A stretch of DNA of 64,000 bases from Pegoplata infirma (Eukaryota; Arthropoda; Insecta; Diptera; Anthomyiidae): NCBI GenBank assembly GCA_963921195.1, contig OY992536.1:321363038-321427037 (forward strand), read 5' to 3'. The translations under genes were made by a program, and so were the position numbers. Each line of letters starts with the position of its first letter. Positions within the stretch are counted from its first letter, which is position 1. This document shows, piece after piece, positions 52,253 through 62,910 of this stretch. Below the pieces are notes generated by a model, which was not told the origin of the DNA, made no database searches, and was given only the letters and a program-made list of their open reading frames with translations.

Positions 52253-53280
52253 ATTTTAGCTGGAAACTGGATCAGACCTAAAATAACTGAAAAATACAAG
52301 CCATTCCAGGCCGTCTGGCAACCCTAAAGTCTACCGATGTTTTTCTTCTATCTGGATATAATTACATATATATAATTTTATCCAACTTTTTGAAGACCTT
52401 TTTGAAGAAATGTTTATAAATATTTATTAGAGTTCGTTTGGTGACTATGTCACTTTATCTGTTTATCGGATATCATCATTTTTTTAAAGGATTTATGGGA
52501 GCTAAAAAGAATGCCGGTATTTTTTGGAAAAATGTTCACTACTTGGGGTGGTTTAAAGCATTTGAAATCGCGGATTTTGAGCTGATTTTTCTGCAGTAAA
52601 AAAACGGCTAAATATATTGCAAATCTGATGTCACCAGTCGATTCTACAGCAAAAATTAATACAATAGCAGCTTTTTGAACTCTTAAAAAAGTTCCAATAA
52701 CCCACAGCAGGGGGCGGAAAAATCGATTTTTTTTAAAAAAAATTTTAATTATTTTTTTCCAATCATGCACGATGAAGAGGCAGTTTTTGCTAAGAAAATT
52801 GGTACAAAAAGCACCTTTCTACCACAACCCATTAAAAAGTTATAAGGCTTCAAATTTTTTTTTTCTAATGATAAAAATATTCCTCTCAATGCTGATTCCA
52901 AATCTGGTTTCCAAAATGTTCCGTTACGTCAGGTTTTTGAAATAATTGAGGTCAAAGTTCACAAAAAACGCATTTTTGTGCATTATTGCGAGCATTTTTT
53001 GTGATGTTTTTGGATGATATTCTGGGATCATAAAACTTGTTTTCGATTAACATTTCGATGCTGATTCTGAATCTAGTTTTCAAATTTTTCTATCACGTCA
53101 TGTTTTCGAGAAAATTGAGGCCAAAGTTCTCAAAAAACGTGTTTTTGCACATTTTTGAGAGCTTATAACTTTTTAACGGGTTGTGATAGAACGGAAAATT
53201 AATTTCGTTTTCGAAATTTTTTCACAAACAATATTTTTTTTTAAAAAAATTTTACAATATTCTTTTTTATATTGTAAAGG
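52253..53280. other. TE-derived sequence, probable body of a DINE-1-like copy
   Basis: Phrases such as GCTGATTCCAAATCTGGTTT, ATTGAGGTCAAAGTTC and CACAACCCATTAAAAAGTTA are each repeated within the stretch. It leads into a DINE-1-type 3' end. The 5' end was not found. Confidence 0.4.
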
Positions 53281-53325
53281 TTATCCCTACATTCGGCAAG
53301 GCCGAATTTAACTTTTTTACTAATT
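53281..53325 (+). mobile_element. DINE-1-like 3' terminus (copy 10)
   Basis: TTATCCCTACATTCGGCAAG, the GGCCGAAT partner and TTTAACTTTTTTACTAATT follow the order of other 3' ends (GGGTAT, hairpin, CTACTTG), with decay at the last bases. Confidence 0.55.
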
Positions 53326-53968
53326 AGTCTTTAAACCTTCTTTTTGGACGGCTGAACTGATTTGGAAAATAAGTAAAATAAAGACACCTGTATTGACACT
53401 TTGTGAGAAGCTCTGCTTGAGATATTCATTCACACTATCATAGAGTTGTAAAAAATAAATTACTTTTTTTGTGTAAACTACTGTTGACTTGTGACTATAG
53501 CTACTGGGTATTAAGGCGGAAAACTAGAAAAATTATACTGTCAAAACTAAACTACAATTACCAGTGATATAAAAAAGATTCAGTCGTTAATAAAGCCAAC
53601 CACCTTAAAGAAAATACTTATAAATAAACAAAATTGTAATAAAATTGTTTATAAAACACTGTCCAACAAAAAAGTTTTTTTTTAAATAAATATCTGGAAA
53701 AAATGGAAAATTAAGGTAGCCCAGTTTTACCAAATCGGATCGTTTTCAAGACGCAAAAAAAAAACATTTTATGTCTGATCTTTCGTCTGGAAAAGTATAA
53801 GCAAACCCAAAAAAATTGTATTAAAAAATTTAACAAAATAGTTTCACAGATGGAAAAACGAACCTAAAATATAATTTTAAATATTTTATCTTAAAATTCT
53901 ATTATTTTTCGAATCTTTTAAAATTTTTCATGTGTAACAAAAAGTGTCGGAGTGTGTAATAAGGAAAA
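53326..53968. other. Sequence with no recognised feature
   Basis: AT-rich, no coding motif, no paired repeats. Runs up to the TTA flank of the next element. Confidence 0.4.
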
Positions 53969-53971
53969 TTA

Positions 53972-54601
53972 CACAGTGATACAAAATCGAACTTTCGGAA
54001 TCGGAATGGGATGAAGCCAAAAGCAAATGAAATCTGACGTTTTCCATAACAAAACCCTCAAGGCCTTTCTTTTAGGTCAGAGCTAGATTTTATTTTACAC
54101 GCATTTAAAGTTGGTGATTTTAAAGCATTTAAAGTTTTTGTGTACTAAACATGTCCTACTTTAAAGGCCCCTGGTGGTGCCCTTATTGGACATGTAGGGT
54201 CCAGCTTCCAAACTTATGCTCAAAATTACTTCAGCTATGACTGGTATGAATTTTGCTGCAATCGGTCCAGTACCTATTTACTGAATAGCCAAATTATTAA
54301 AACAGACCACTGTACACCGTTGCGTATGATTGTTATTTAAAGGCAATTATTAATATAAACCACCGGCCACCGTTGCGTATGATTGTTATTTAAAGGCAAT
54401 TACAATATTAATCATTCGCCACTAATACAGTTTTCAAGCATTTATTATTATAATTATAATAAAAGTGCACTAACTTCAAATGCGTGTAAAAAAAAATCTA
54501 GCTCTGTACTAGAAAAAAGCCTTGAGGGGTTTGTTATGGAATATGTCAACTTTCATTTCCTTTTGGTTTCATCCCATTCCGATTTTGGGTGTTGCACTGT
54601 G
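53972..54601. mobile_element. TTA-flanked inverted-repeat element, CACAGTG ends
   Basis: Left end CACAGTGATACAAAATCG, right end CGATTTTGGGTGTTGCACTGTG. TTA lies on both sides. The arms (each about 130 bp, for example CGGAATGGGATGAAGCC, CATAACAAAACCCTCAAGGC, TCTAGCTCTG) are inverted copies. The middle holds a 53-bp tandem duplication. Possible PIF/Harbinger type. Confidence 0.8.
54315..54420 (+). repeat. 53-bp tandem duplication
   Basis: The block beginning CACCGTTGCGTATGATTGTT and TATTTAAAGGCAATTA occurs twice, from 54315 and from 54368, with small differences at the ends. Confidence 0.8.
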
Positions 54602-54604
54602 TTA

Positions 54605-55249
54605 TTAGATAAACTCTACACTTATATCACAACATAGACCACAAAAATGCCGTGTTTTTTTGTTTAATAAATGACAGTATTTTTTATGATTTTATCATAT
54701 AAATTTTTTTTTTATTAAATTTTTAACCTTGGATTATATTTTGTATTTAGTGTTTTTATTTATTTAATAATAGAATTAACATTAGTGTACATTAAATATT
54801 TCAACATGGATGCACAAATAATTTGCACCCTCTTAATGTATAAAGATAAAAAAAAAAAATAGTACTAATACAAAATACTATAATCACTCATAATTTTAAC
54901 AATGTCACCAATAAGTCTTCTCGTAGACAAGATGTATGTTAGGGGTATTCTCGTTATCACTTGTTTTTAAGTTTCATAAGAATCGGACCAGTAGTTAAAA
55001 AGTTATCAGGGAAAACGTAAGAATACCTAGAAGTCATAAAAAATTCACAAACTACCAAATTTATTTTTTGTTGCTTCAAGAAGTTTGGTATTGTATTAGA
55101 GCGATATCGGTTAAGCTATTAAACGTATTAAAAGGAAAACAAACATATTTTTGAAGCTTACAACTTTTACGCGGGTTTTTTTCTCTTTTTTTTTTCTCTA
55201 AATTATTTTTTTTTTTTTCTTCAAATAAAGTTTTTTGCAATAAGCTTTT
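54605..55249. other. Sequence with no recognised feature
   Basis: AT-rich. GAATCGGACCAGTAGTTAAA near 54980 looks like a DINE-1 body phrase, so the following terminus at 55250 may belong to a largely decayed copy. Confidence 0.35.
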
Positions 55250-55301
55250 GGAAGGTATCAATACATTCAGCAATGCTGAATTTACGTTTTTTGCTTGTTT
55301 A
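55250..55301 (+). mobile_element. DINE-1-like 3' terminus (copy 11)
   Basis: GGAAGGTATCAATACATTCA, the hairpin TTCAGCAATGCTGAA and TTTACGTTTTTTGCTTGTTT match the 3' end pattern. Confidence 0.65.
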
Positions 55302-55555
55302 AATTCGAAAATTTCATTTGGAAAACAAAAATTCTATTTCAGGTTTTGAACAATTTTTAATGTTTAAAGGGGTATTGTACTGATCTGTTTACATTTTAGA
55401 TTGAGTTTTTCAACTTCAACTGCTATTTTCGAATTTCAAATAGAATCTTTTAACACTCATTTTCCAGTTTGAATTCTGATGATCAATTTTAGTAGTCTTT
55501 GATCTCCTGATTCCAAATCTGTTCTCCAAATTTTTCCATCACATCTAAATTTTTA

Positions 55556-55797
55556 CCCAGCAAAATTTTCCGTTCCAAATAATCAGTTCCAGCACGCATC
55601 ATATTACCCTGCAACCGGTTCTACTTAACATTCCAGAATCAATGATTTTTGTTTGAAATTGTACCGAAAGCAATCGTTTTTTAGAGCAAGTAGTTTTTTT
55701 GAAAAACAATTTTACATAGAAAATTTTGTTTTGATTACCGTAGAATATATTCAAGAATCTATTGTAATAGGAATCTGTTCCAAAAAATTTTACTGGG
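55556..55797. mobile_element. TTA-flanked MITE, CCCAGCAAAATTTT ends
   Basis: 242 bp; left end CCCAGCAAAATTTTCCGTTC, right end GTTCCAAAAAATTTTACTGGG; TTA on each side. Its ends resemble those of 23480-24204. Confidence 0.75.
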
Positions 55798-55800
55798 TTA

Positions 55801-56458
55801 GTTATTCTTGGTTGAAAATGCGAAAAAGGAAGATTTTTGCATTATTTGAAAGCCTGCACAGCAGCTATTAAGTGGAATACAAATCTGGTATAAAGCACAA
55901 TAGTAGAATTTGTCTATGGTCTCCAATATAGGAAACAATTTTATTCAAATTATTGCGTTTGGTTGGGTTTCACTTGCGTTTTAAAATGATGCTGTTAAAA
56001 TTACCATTTTTTTTTTTTTAATTTACCTTAGTTTTTTGATATTTTTAAAAGAAAAATTAAAAAAAAAATAATATTTTACAAATTTAAGTTTTCTGTGTCA
56101 TTTTTCATATAAACCGGAAGATATTTTTAATGGTTTTAAAAGTCTATAAGAAAGAATGAACTTTTTCCTAAATTTTGAACTCGTCGCAGTAAAGATTGAT
56201 CATACGGTTTTTGTTTTAGAGCCTTCTAAAAATGGTCTCTTTTCTAATTTTTTCCACAGTGGTTTTTTAAAATACATGTTTGACCTATAAAAGTGCAACA
56301 ACTTCAAATTTTTGTTGTCATATTTTTAAGATCATAGTTCAATTTGACTCTAACGCATAATACCAGATTTCTATTAAACCTAACGGCTGCTGTGCAGGCT
56401 TTCGCAAAAGGCAAAAATCGCGTTTTTTTACATTTTCAACCGCGAATAATAAAAATTC
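55801..56458. other. Sequence with no recognised feature
   Basis: No gene. AAAGCCTGCACAGCAGC at 55850 and its complement GCTGCTGTGCAGGCTTTC at 56389 form a spaced inverted repeat (540 bp apart), perhaps the ends of an old element. Confidence 0.4.
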
Positions 56459-56460
56459 TA

Positions 56461-56718
56461 CACCCAAAAAAAACGTGGGTATTCAGTACTAAAAATTTTA
56501 CTAATGAACTAATTTTTTAGTCCAAAATGATCTAGTGCAGGCGTTGGTAATCAATACTAAAATTTTTTACTAATATTATTCAAAACCAGTAAAAAAGACT
56601 AATTTTAGTACTTTGAAGATACTAAAAAACTACCGTACTACTGGTAATTAGTAACTTATCAGTAGATTTTGGTACCAAATCACTTACTAATATTTTTACT
56701 GCAGAATTATTTTCAGTG
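56461..56718. mobile_element. TA-flanked MITE, CACCCAAAAAAAA ends
   Basis: 258 bp with left end CACCCAAAAAAAACG, right end ATTATTTTCAGTG and TA flanks. The interior repeats ACTAAAATTTTTTACTAAT and similar words. Confidence 0.62.
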
Positions 56719-57830
56719 TAGAAGTGGTGGGAAAATTTGAAGAACAGATTTGGAATCAGCGAGTCAAAATTTTTAAAAATTTTCAATATTATTATATTTA
56801 TTCGACCTTTTTTATTCAATTCTATATTAATTAATAGACAAGCTCGAGGCCACAGTTGTTTTTTAACAAATATTAATTTTTATTATTTTCAATATTTCTC
56901 CATCCGAAGGATGGCATCTTCAGGAATAATAAAGAGTAACAATAACCAAATTCAACGACTACGCGTGTTGATTTTGGTTATTGTTGCAATATTAAAATGT
57001 AATATAGAATTTAAAAATTTTCAATCAGACTTAAAACCGGAGCCATACCCCTTTGATTTGTTGAGCGGTGTAATTTAATTTCTAAAAATAATCTTTGAAT
57101 TTCCAAATAAGTCTTCGAATTTTAATTGCTCGATATTTAAATATGTAAAATTCCATTTGTAAATCGTAAATTCCAAATTCCAAGATTCTACTTGTGCTCA
57201 AAAACTGAAATCAGTAAATTGTTATTTAAATTCTATTCGAAAAATATTAATTGTTATTGGCAAAATATTAGTTTGTAGGTTAGCTTAGGTTTGGCGAACT
57301 CACTCAGAGGCAATAAGGCCTTTTGTGATTCCCTTAATTGTTATTTCCCTACTCCACTTTGAAACAAAATTAATATACAATTAACAATTAATCTTTTTTG
57401 AATTTGAATTGGAATTTTTGAATTTCAGTTGATTTTTTTTTAATTGATAGAATTTTAATTAATCTTTTATGTATAAGAATTACTCTAATACGAATAAAAA
57501 TTCATCGTTTTTGAATTTAATTGATTTAATTTAACCAATCACAATTTAATCTCTAACGAATTACAACTTTTCTTCTTCGATTTCAATTAATATTTTTCGA
57601 ATTTCAATTGATCTCTTTCGAATTTTAATTAGTTTCTTACAATTTACAGTTAATCTCTACGAATTTGAAATAGAATGTTTGAATTCCAATTGGAATTAAC
57701 AAATTTTCAATGGAGTTTTTTAATTATAAGAAGAATCATATTACTTCAAATCGAATCTTTGAAATCTAAATAAAATCTTTGAATTTCGAATACAACCTTC
57801 GAATTTCTATTGATCTTTCACCGAATACAT
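56719..57830. other. AT-rich sequence with GAATTTCAATTGA-type words
   Basis: From about 57380 to 57830 words such as TTCGAATTTCAATTGATCT recur at irregular spacing, as they also do around 62930-63150. This is a degenerate dispersed repeat. No gene. Confidence 0.4.
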
Positions 57831-57834
57831 TGTA

Positions 57835-58379
57835 TTAGCAAACATTTTGCAGATTTTTCTGCTAAAAGTAATTTTAAGTAAATTCTGTCATTCAGTTTTA
57901 GACAATTCTGCAAAAAAATATTTCTGCAGAATTCTAGCAGATTATTTTAGTATTTTACAGGAACAATCTGTTGCCATTTTTTTTCGAAAATTTTATTTTT
58001 GTGTAGATTTGTTGCTGATTATTTTACAGGAATATTCTGTTGGCATTTTTTTTTAATTTTTTTTTAAATTTTTTTAAGGTGTATTTTTTATTTTTTTTTT
58101 AAATTTAAAATCCTAAAAATTTCCAAATTAAAACAAAAAACAGCAGATTGTTTTGTAAATTTTACAAAAATATTTAGTTATTATATTAACAGATTTTTCT
58201 GCTGAAATCAGCAGATTTTCCTGCTGTCTCAACAGATTTCTCTGCTGATTTCACCTAACTAATCAAGACAAATTTTTAGCAAACCGCCTCTGCTAAAATC
58301 ATCAGATCATATGACTCAAAATGTGTGTATTTTTAGCAGATTTTTCTGCTGATTGGACAGAGAAATTTTGTTGAGTGTT
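57835..58379. repeat. TTTCTCTGCTGATTTCA repeat, long copy
   Basis: Units of CAGATTTTTCTGCTGAAATC, CAGATTTCTCTGCTGATTTC and TTTTACAGGAA.ATTCTGTTG fill the stretch, ending GGACAGAGAAATTTTGTTGA and GTGT. The 3' part matches 20331-20516. It is probably an inverted-repeat MITE. Confidence 0.6.
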
Positions 58380-59456
58380 AGAAAGGGTGTAGTCCAAATG
58401 TTTAACGTGAATACCCTACTTATCTATACTTTGTTTAACAAATTGCTTATAACAAATAAATCATCTTTACTTCTGTTTTGTCTAAAGTAGTAGAAAAATA
58501 AAGACTTATGCAATATTGAAGATTGAAGATTGTATCGGGGTATTATGGCATTTAAAATGAGTTTATTGATATTTTTTGTGTTTTTGTTTTTTTCGTCATC
58601 TATACTTAATAGTTAATACACTACATTATTTATTTAAATTAGCATCCAAGAAAGAAAAACATTAACATTTGAATGAATGCCTTTTGGCTATACAAGAGCA
58701 ACGTCCAATGTTTACATTCACCATTTGTCGTCTGTCTTCTGTCATTTTTTGTTTATAATCGATCAATATTTAGTTGTCCATCCATTGAAATCTTGAGTAG
58801 CATTCATATTCCAAAAGTTTACATATCACATTTAAATTGTCAATCATGCGAAATCAGAAAAAAAAATTAAATGCAAAACAAAACCCCCCTCAAACCGAAA
58901 TTAGTTTTTGAACTACAATATTCAAAAGATGTTGTAAATTATTAATAATACGTGATGACATTAATTAAATAATTAGTTAGCAAAGCGTTTTAGGTTAGGA
59001 ATTGTGATTTTGAAAGTTTTTTAAAGCATTACTAAATGATATTTGATATATAATTAACAGCTTTTAAGATAATTTTATAAAAACGCATTTTAAAAATCAC
59101 TTAATTATACACTGTAAAAATATTATAATCGAAGAATTATGCCATTTAGATGTATTTTGATAAAGATCAATTGGAGATAGAAAATTTAATTTGAGTTCTT
59201 TTGAAAACTCCATATGAAATTTAAATTGAAATTCGAAAAAAACATCGATTGAACTTTGAAAAACATAAATTAAAATTGTAATATGAACTGATATATGAAA
59301 ACCATAAAATAAATTCGAAAAAGACCAATTGAATCCCTATATAAGACGCAAACAAGTTCTTAGATTGTATGAGGTAAAGATGAGATTACTGAAAATAGAA
59401 TCGAATTGTTGCTATTGTACAGAAAACGACCATTTGACTAAGCTTATTCTAACAAT
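58380..59456. other. Apparently unique sequence, no exon found
   Basis: This is one of the few stretches at the right without obvious repeats, so it was searched for the missing first exon of the synthase gene. No ATG-led frame with a targeting-like sequence and an in-phase donor was found on the minus strand. Confidence 0.4.
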
Positions 59457-59545
59457 GCACACAGGCCCAGCCAGATCGATTTCCGGCCAGAAGTCCTTAT
59501 ATTTAATTTCTCAAAAAATATCTATAGCAATCTGTTAGACATATA

Positions 59546-59842
59546 AAATTTCATTCATTTTTATCATTTATTTTTATTTATTCTTTCTATTTATTTACAA
59601 CTCATTTTTAATAAATTCCACCTAACCGAGAACTGGTAACAATGACCGTCGTCTCGTTGTAGCGAAAAAAACCAAGGGTTCTGGTGGGAATCGAACCCAC
59701 GACCCCCACGTTAAAAGGCTAGCACGCTACCAACTAGACCACGGGGGCCCCCCTTTTTTTTTTTTTTTTTTTTTTAAAATTCATTTTTATCCTTTATTTT
59801 TATTTATTCTTTCAATTTATTTACAACTCATTTTTAATAGAC
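59546..59842 (-). repeat. SINE-like segment with duplicated tail
   Basis: The tRNA-like head lies at 59680-59757 on the minus strand. The body (CGACGGTCATTGTTACCAGT, TTCTCGGTTAGGTGGAA) follows towards lower coordinates. Its AT-rich tail (ATTTTTATTTATTCTTTC, TTTACAACTCATTTTTAATA) is present on both sides, at 59546-59615 and 59776-59842. Similar body text (CCTAACCGAGATCTTG) occurs near 15170. Confidence 0.6.
59680..59757 (-). repeat. tRNA-like head with intact A and B boxes
   Basis: TGGTCTAGTTGG (A box) and GGTTCGATTCC (B box) are perfect, and the T arm GTGGG/CCCAC pairs. A CTTTTAA loop is in the anticodon position, but the anticodon and acceptor stems do not close (GGGCCCC against CAGAACC). 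It is therefore called a SINE promoter or tRNA relic rather than a tRNA gene. Confidence 0.55.
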
Positions 59843-60499
59843 ATATATAGGAGTTGGTTTCCTGAACTTATCTTTATGATCCAACTACACCATTTCCTTT
59901 GACAGGTCTTCAAAGTTAAAAAAGTTAAAAAATAAAATTGTAAGTGGAGATACTTTTTATTTTTTTTACCCATTTCTATTGCTAATTATCAACTTTTGAT
60001 TTGGAGGGTGCACACTTATATATTAGCCTATGGAACGAAAACAATATGGAAAAACATAACTCATTTTCCTGACAGCAATTCGCGTTTTTGTAAAAATAAA
60101 TATGATTTTTTAGTTACTTCGCGGCGAAAAAATCCTCAGCGATCCTCAGTTCGATACAATCGATACATTTTTTCTTAGAATGGATCCATATCTTTCGAAA
60201 ACAGTTGTCCAAACTTGCTCGAAATGATAAATGGCGAAATAACAGATTATGGAAAATATCAGTTACACCATTTCCAATTAAATTCAAAGATTTTTTTATT
60301 GAATTTCCAAAATAATTAAAAAGAAGTGAATAATTTGTCGTCACTATTTCCAAAAGCTTTTCTGAAAGTAAGTAAGTCATTTACACCATTTCCATTTATA
60401 TCAAAAAAAAATATATATATACATAAATATTATGTGCGTAGATTTAACTTCAGACACTTTTAGATCAGACACAGTTAGATCAGACAAAGTTAAAAAATC

Positions 60500-61140
60500 T
60501 AGCCGCCATATTGAATTTTATCAGTTCGATTTTAAGATAACAGACCCGGAAATTTTCTAGGCCACACTTTCAGCTAGCATCAACAAAGAAAAAGAATATA
60601 ACTGTTTTTTCAATTACTTGTAACAAAATTTACTAAGCATATTTAGTCCGCCATTTTGTTTTTTAAAATTCACGCCAGTAATTCTGACTCAGTAACTCCA
60701 AGACCCTCTTAAAACAAAATTTGAGTTAAATCGGACAATTATTAAAAAAATTTGTTCGCCATATTGGATGCGCCATTTTGATTTTTTTAGTTTTTAGTTA
60801 CATTTTGAAATTAGCGACCGCGAAATACTCTAGAAGCACATTTTCAGCCGGATCCAACAACGATAAAGACTTTTGGCCGAATTTGGATCATTCTTAAAAC
60901 TTAAAGAAGCATATTTTGTCCGCCATTTTGTTTTTCAAAATTCAGAGTAACAATTCCTATTCAGTAACTCCAAGACCCGCATAAAACAAAATTTGAGTTC
61001 AATCGGACAATTTTTTTTTTTAAATTTTGATTTTTTTGGTTTTTAGTTAAATTTTGAAATCAGCGACCTCGAATTCCTCTAGAAGCACATTTTCAGACGG
61101 ATCCAACAACGATAACGACTTTTGGCCAGAATTGGATCAT
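60500..61140 (+). repeat. Degenerate tandem repeat, about 270-bp unit, three units
   Basis: Each unit has GTCCGCCATTTTGTTTTT, CAGTAACTCCAAGACCC, AAAACAAAATTTGAGTT.AATCGGACAATT, GCACATTTTCAG and GGATCCAACAACGATAA. The first unit is diverged and partial, and the third has an internal deletion. Confidence 0.75.
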
Positions 61141-61269
61141 GCTGGCCCTGTGTGCAATGTGGTAGCTGTGACGTCTAAAGTGAGGACCAGTCTGTGTTGT
61201 TAATGTCATGAATATGACAAAAAAATATCCGTGGTTCAATTCCATGTTAATAAAAATTCACATATCACT

Positions 61270-62908
61270 AAGAAAATTGCGGTTTTGGTTTTTCAAAAAC
61301 TGGGCTTAGGAAGCGTGGTCAAATATTTGAAAAATGGTCAAATTTAGGTCGAGTTGCCTTGTTTAAATATTTATCAAATTAAAACGGAATGCACCACAAT
61401 CTCAAAAATATACATTCTTGTATAATTTTGTATGGGCTATCGATAAAAAATTTTTTTTGGAAATTTTTCAGAACCCGTTCTAAAATTTTCCATTTTTTTA
61501 AAAAAGCAATTTATCAAAAATCCGGCCACTTTTGTTTTTATACCCTACACCACACTGTGGTACAGAGTATAATGAGTTTGTGCTGATGTTTGTAACTACC
61601 CGAAATATTGGTCCTAGACCCATTTTTAAGTATACCGATCGACTTAGAATCACTTTTTGAGTCGATTTAGCGATGTCCGTCCGTCCATGTAAACGGTGTT
61701 AACACGATACAGGTCACAATTTTAAATCAATTGACTTAAAATTTGAAACTTAAGCCTCTTTTGGACAAAGCCTATTAAAATTGGAAAAAATCGGTCCAAA
61801 TTTAGACCTAGCCCCCATACAAAGGTCCTCTTTAGTTTTGGCTCAAATGACTCTAATAGCCGCGATTTAATAGGTATATTTTTGAAATTTGGCAGGTAAT
61901 CATCCACATAAATCACCATTCCCAATTTTAAAGAAATCGGACCAGTTCTTCTTGTAGCCCCCATACAAACAACCTTCCCGATTTTTAAATAAATCTCTCA
62001 AATTTCATGAAAATAGAAAATATTTAAATAAAATTCTGTTTGTGTATGTTAAACGCGTACTTTAATAACCTTATTAAATCTGATTATCATCGGACCATTT
62101 TTGAACTTAGGTCCCATGTGAAAATTTCGCCCGATATTCAGTTGAAGCGGTTTATTGTCAACAAAAAGAAGCCTATTCCACTCAAATTTGATTGGTGAGT
62201 GCTTTTTACACTTATTAAAGATTTGACAAAATAGAGATCTAATCAGTCCATGTTTGAACTTGGGACCCATTTTCCGGGAAACTCTGGTGTAGGGTATTAT
62301 ATGGTCGGTCTTGAACGACTATAATTTTCTTACTTGTTTTTTTTTAATATTTGTTTAAATTTAAGATGTTTGTCTATCCACACAAAAAAATTCAGACATG
62401 GTTTTTTTGTTTTTTTTTCGAGAAAATTGCATTTGAATATTAAATTTCATAATAATTTTGTAATTTGCTTGTATTTTCTTGTTTTATTTTTGCGAATGAG
62501 TAATAAATATTTGCAGAAATATTATTCATACGCTACGTTGAATCAAGAAAATACAAGCAAATTACTAAATTGTTATGAAATTCAAATGCGATTTCGTCGA
62601 AAAAAAAACAAAAAACACAAGTCTGAATTTTTTTGTGTGGATAGACAAACATTTTTTATAAATTGACTTTTTAAAAAATGCCAAATTTTAAAACAGATTC
62701 TGAAAATTTTCCAAAAAAAAAAAAAATCGATAGCCCATACAAAACATTACAAGAATGTAAATTTTTGAGATTGTGGTGCATTCCGTTTTAATTTGATTTT
62801 GAAAAATTGAAAAACCAAAAACGCAATTTTCTTAGCTCTATATAGGGCTATTCAGAAATTTACGGTACACATGTTTTTTTCGCTGGACATTTGGTGTGGA
62901 ATGCCTCA
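61270..62908. mobile_element. TGAGGCATTCCACACC foldback element, copy 3, split by DINE-1 family B
   Basis: The right arm ends GGTGTGGAATGCCTCA before TA. The left arm starts inside the family sequence (AAGAAAATTGCGGTTTTGG), so about 80 bp of the left tip are missing. The rest follows copy 2, including the GCGAATGAGTAATA centre. A DINE-1 family B copy sits in the left arm. Confidence 0.78.
61539..62340 (+). mobile_element. DINE-1-like element, family B copy 2
   Basis: It starts TATACCCTACACCACACTGT with GGTACAGAGTATA, then GTAACTACCCGAAATATTGG, TCGACTTAGAATCACTTTTT and GTCCGTCC. It ends GGTGTAGGGTATTATATGGT, then CGGTCTTGAACGACTATAAT and TTACTTGTTTT. It is a close inverted copy of 25227-26063, with a shorter GTCC tract. 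Confidence 0.85.
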
Positions 62909-62910
62909 TA

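Larger units (their letters stand above)
59457..61155. mobile_element. Inverted-repeat element, GCACACAGG.CCAGC ends, with SINE and tandem repeats
   Basis: The left end GCACACAGGCCCAGCCAGAT and the right end ATCATGCTGGCCCTGTGTGC match over about 45 bp, continuing through the GGCCAGAAGTC block. AAT lies on each side. Inside are a tRNA-headed SINE (59546-59842) and three degenerate tandem units (60500-61140). Confidence 0.68.

Noticed and set aside
52450..52770. 106-codon minus-strand frame as the missing first exon of the synthase
   Set aside because: It has many basic and hydrophobic residues, as targeting peptides do, but it lies in repeated TE-derived sequence and has no in-phase donor that I could find.
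59680..59757. Functional tRNA-Lys (TTT) gene
   Set aside because: A and B boxes are intact and a CTTTTAA loop is present, but the anticodon and acceptor stems do not close.
62334..62666. 110-codon frame as a gene
   Set aside because: It spans a DINE-1 end and the arms of the foldback copy 3.
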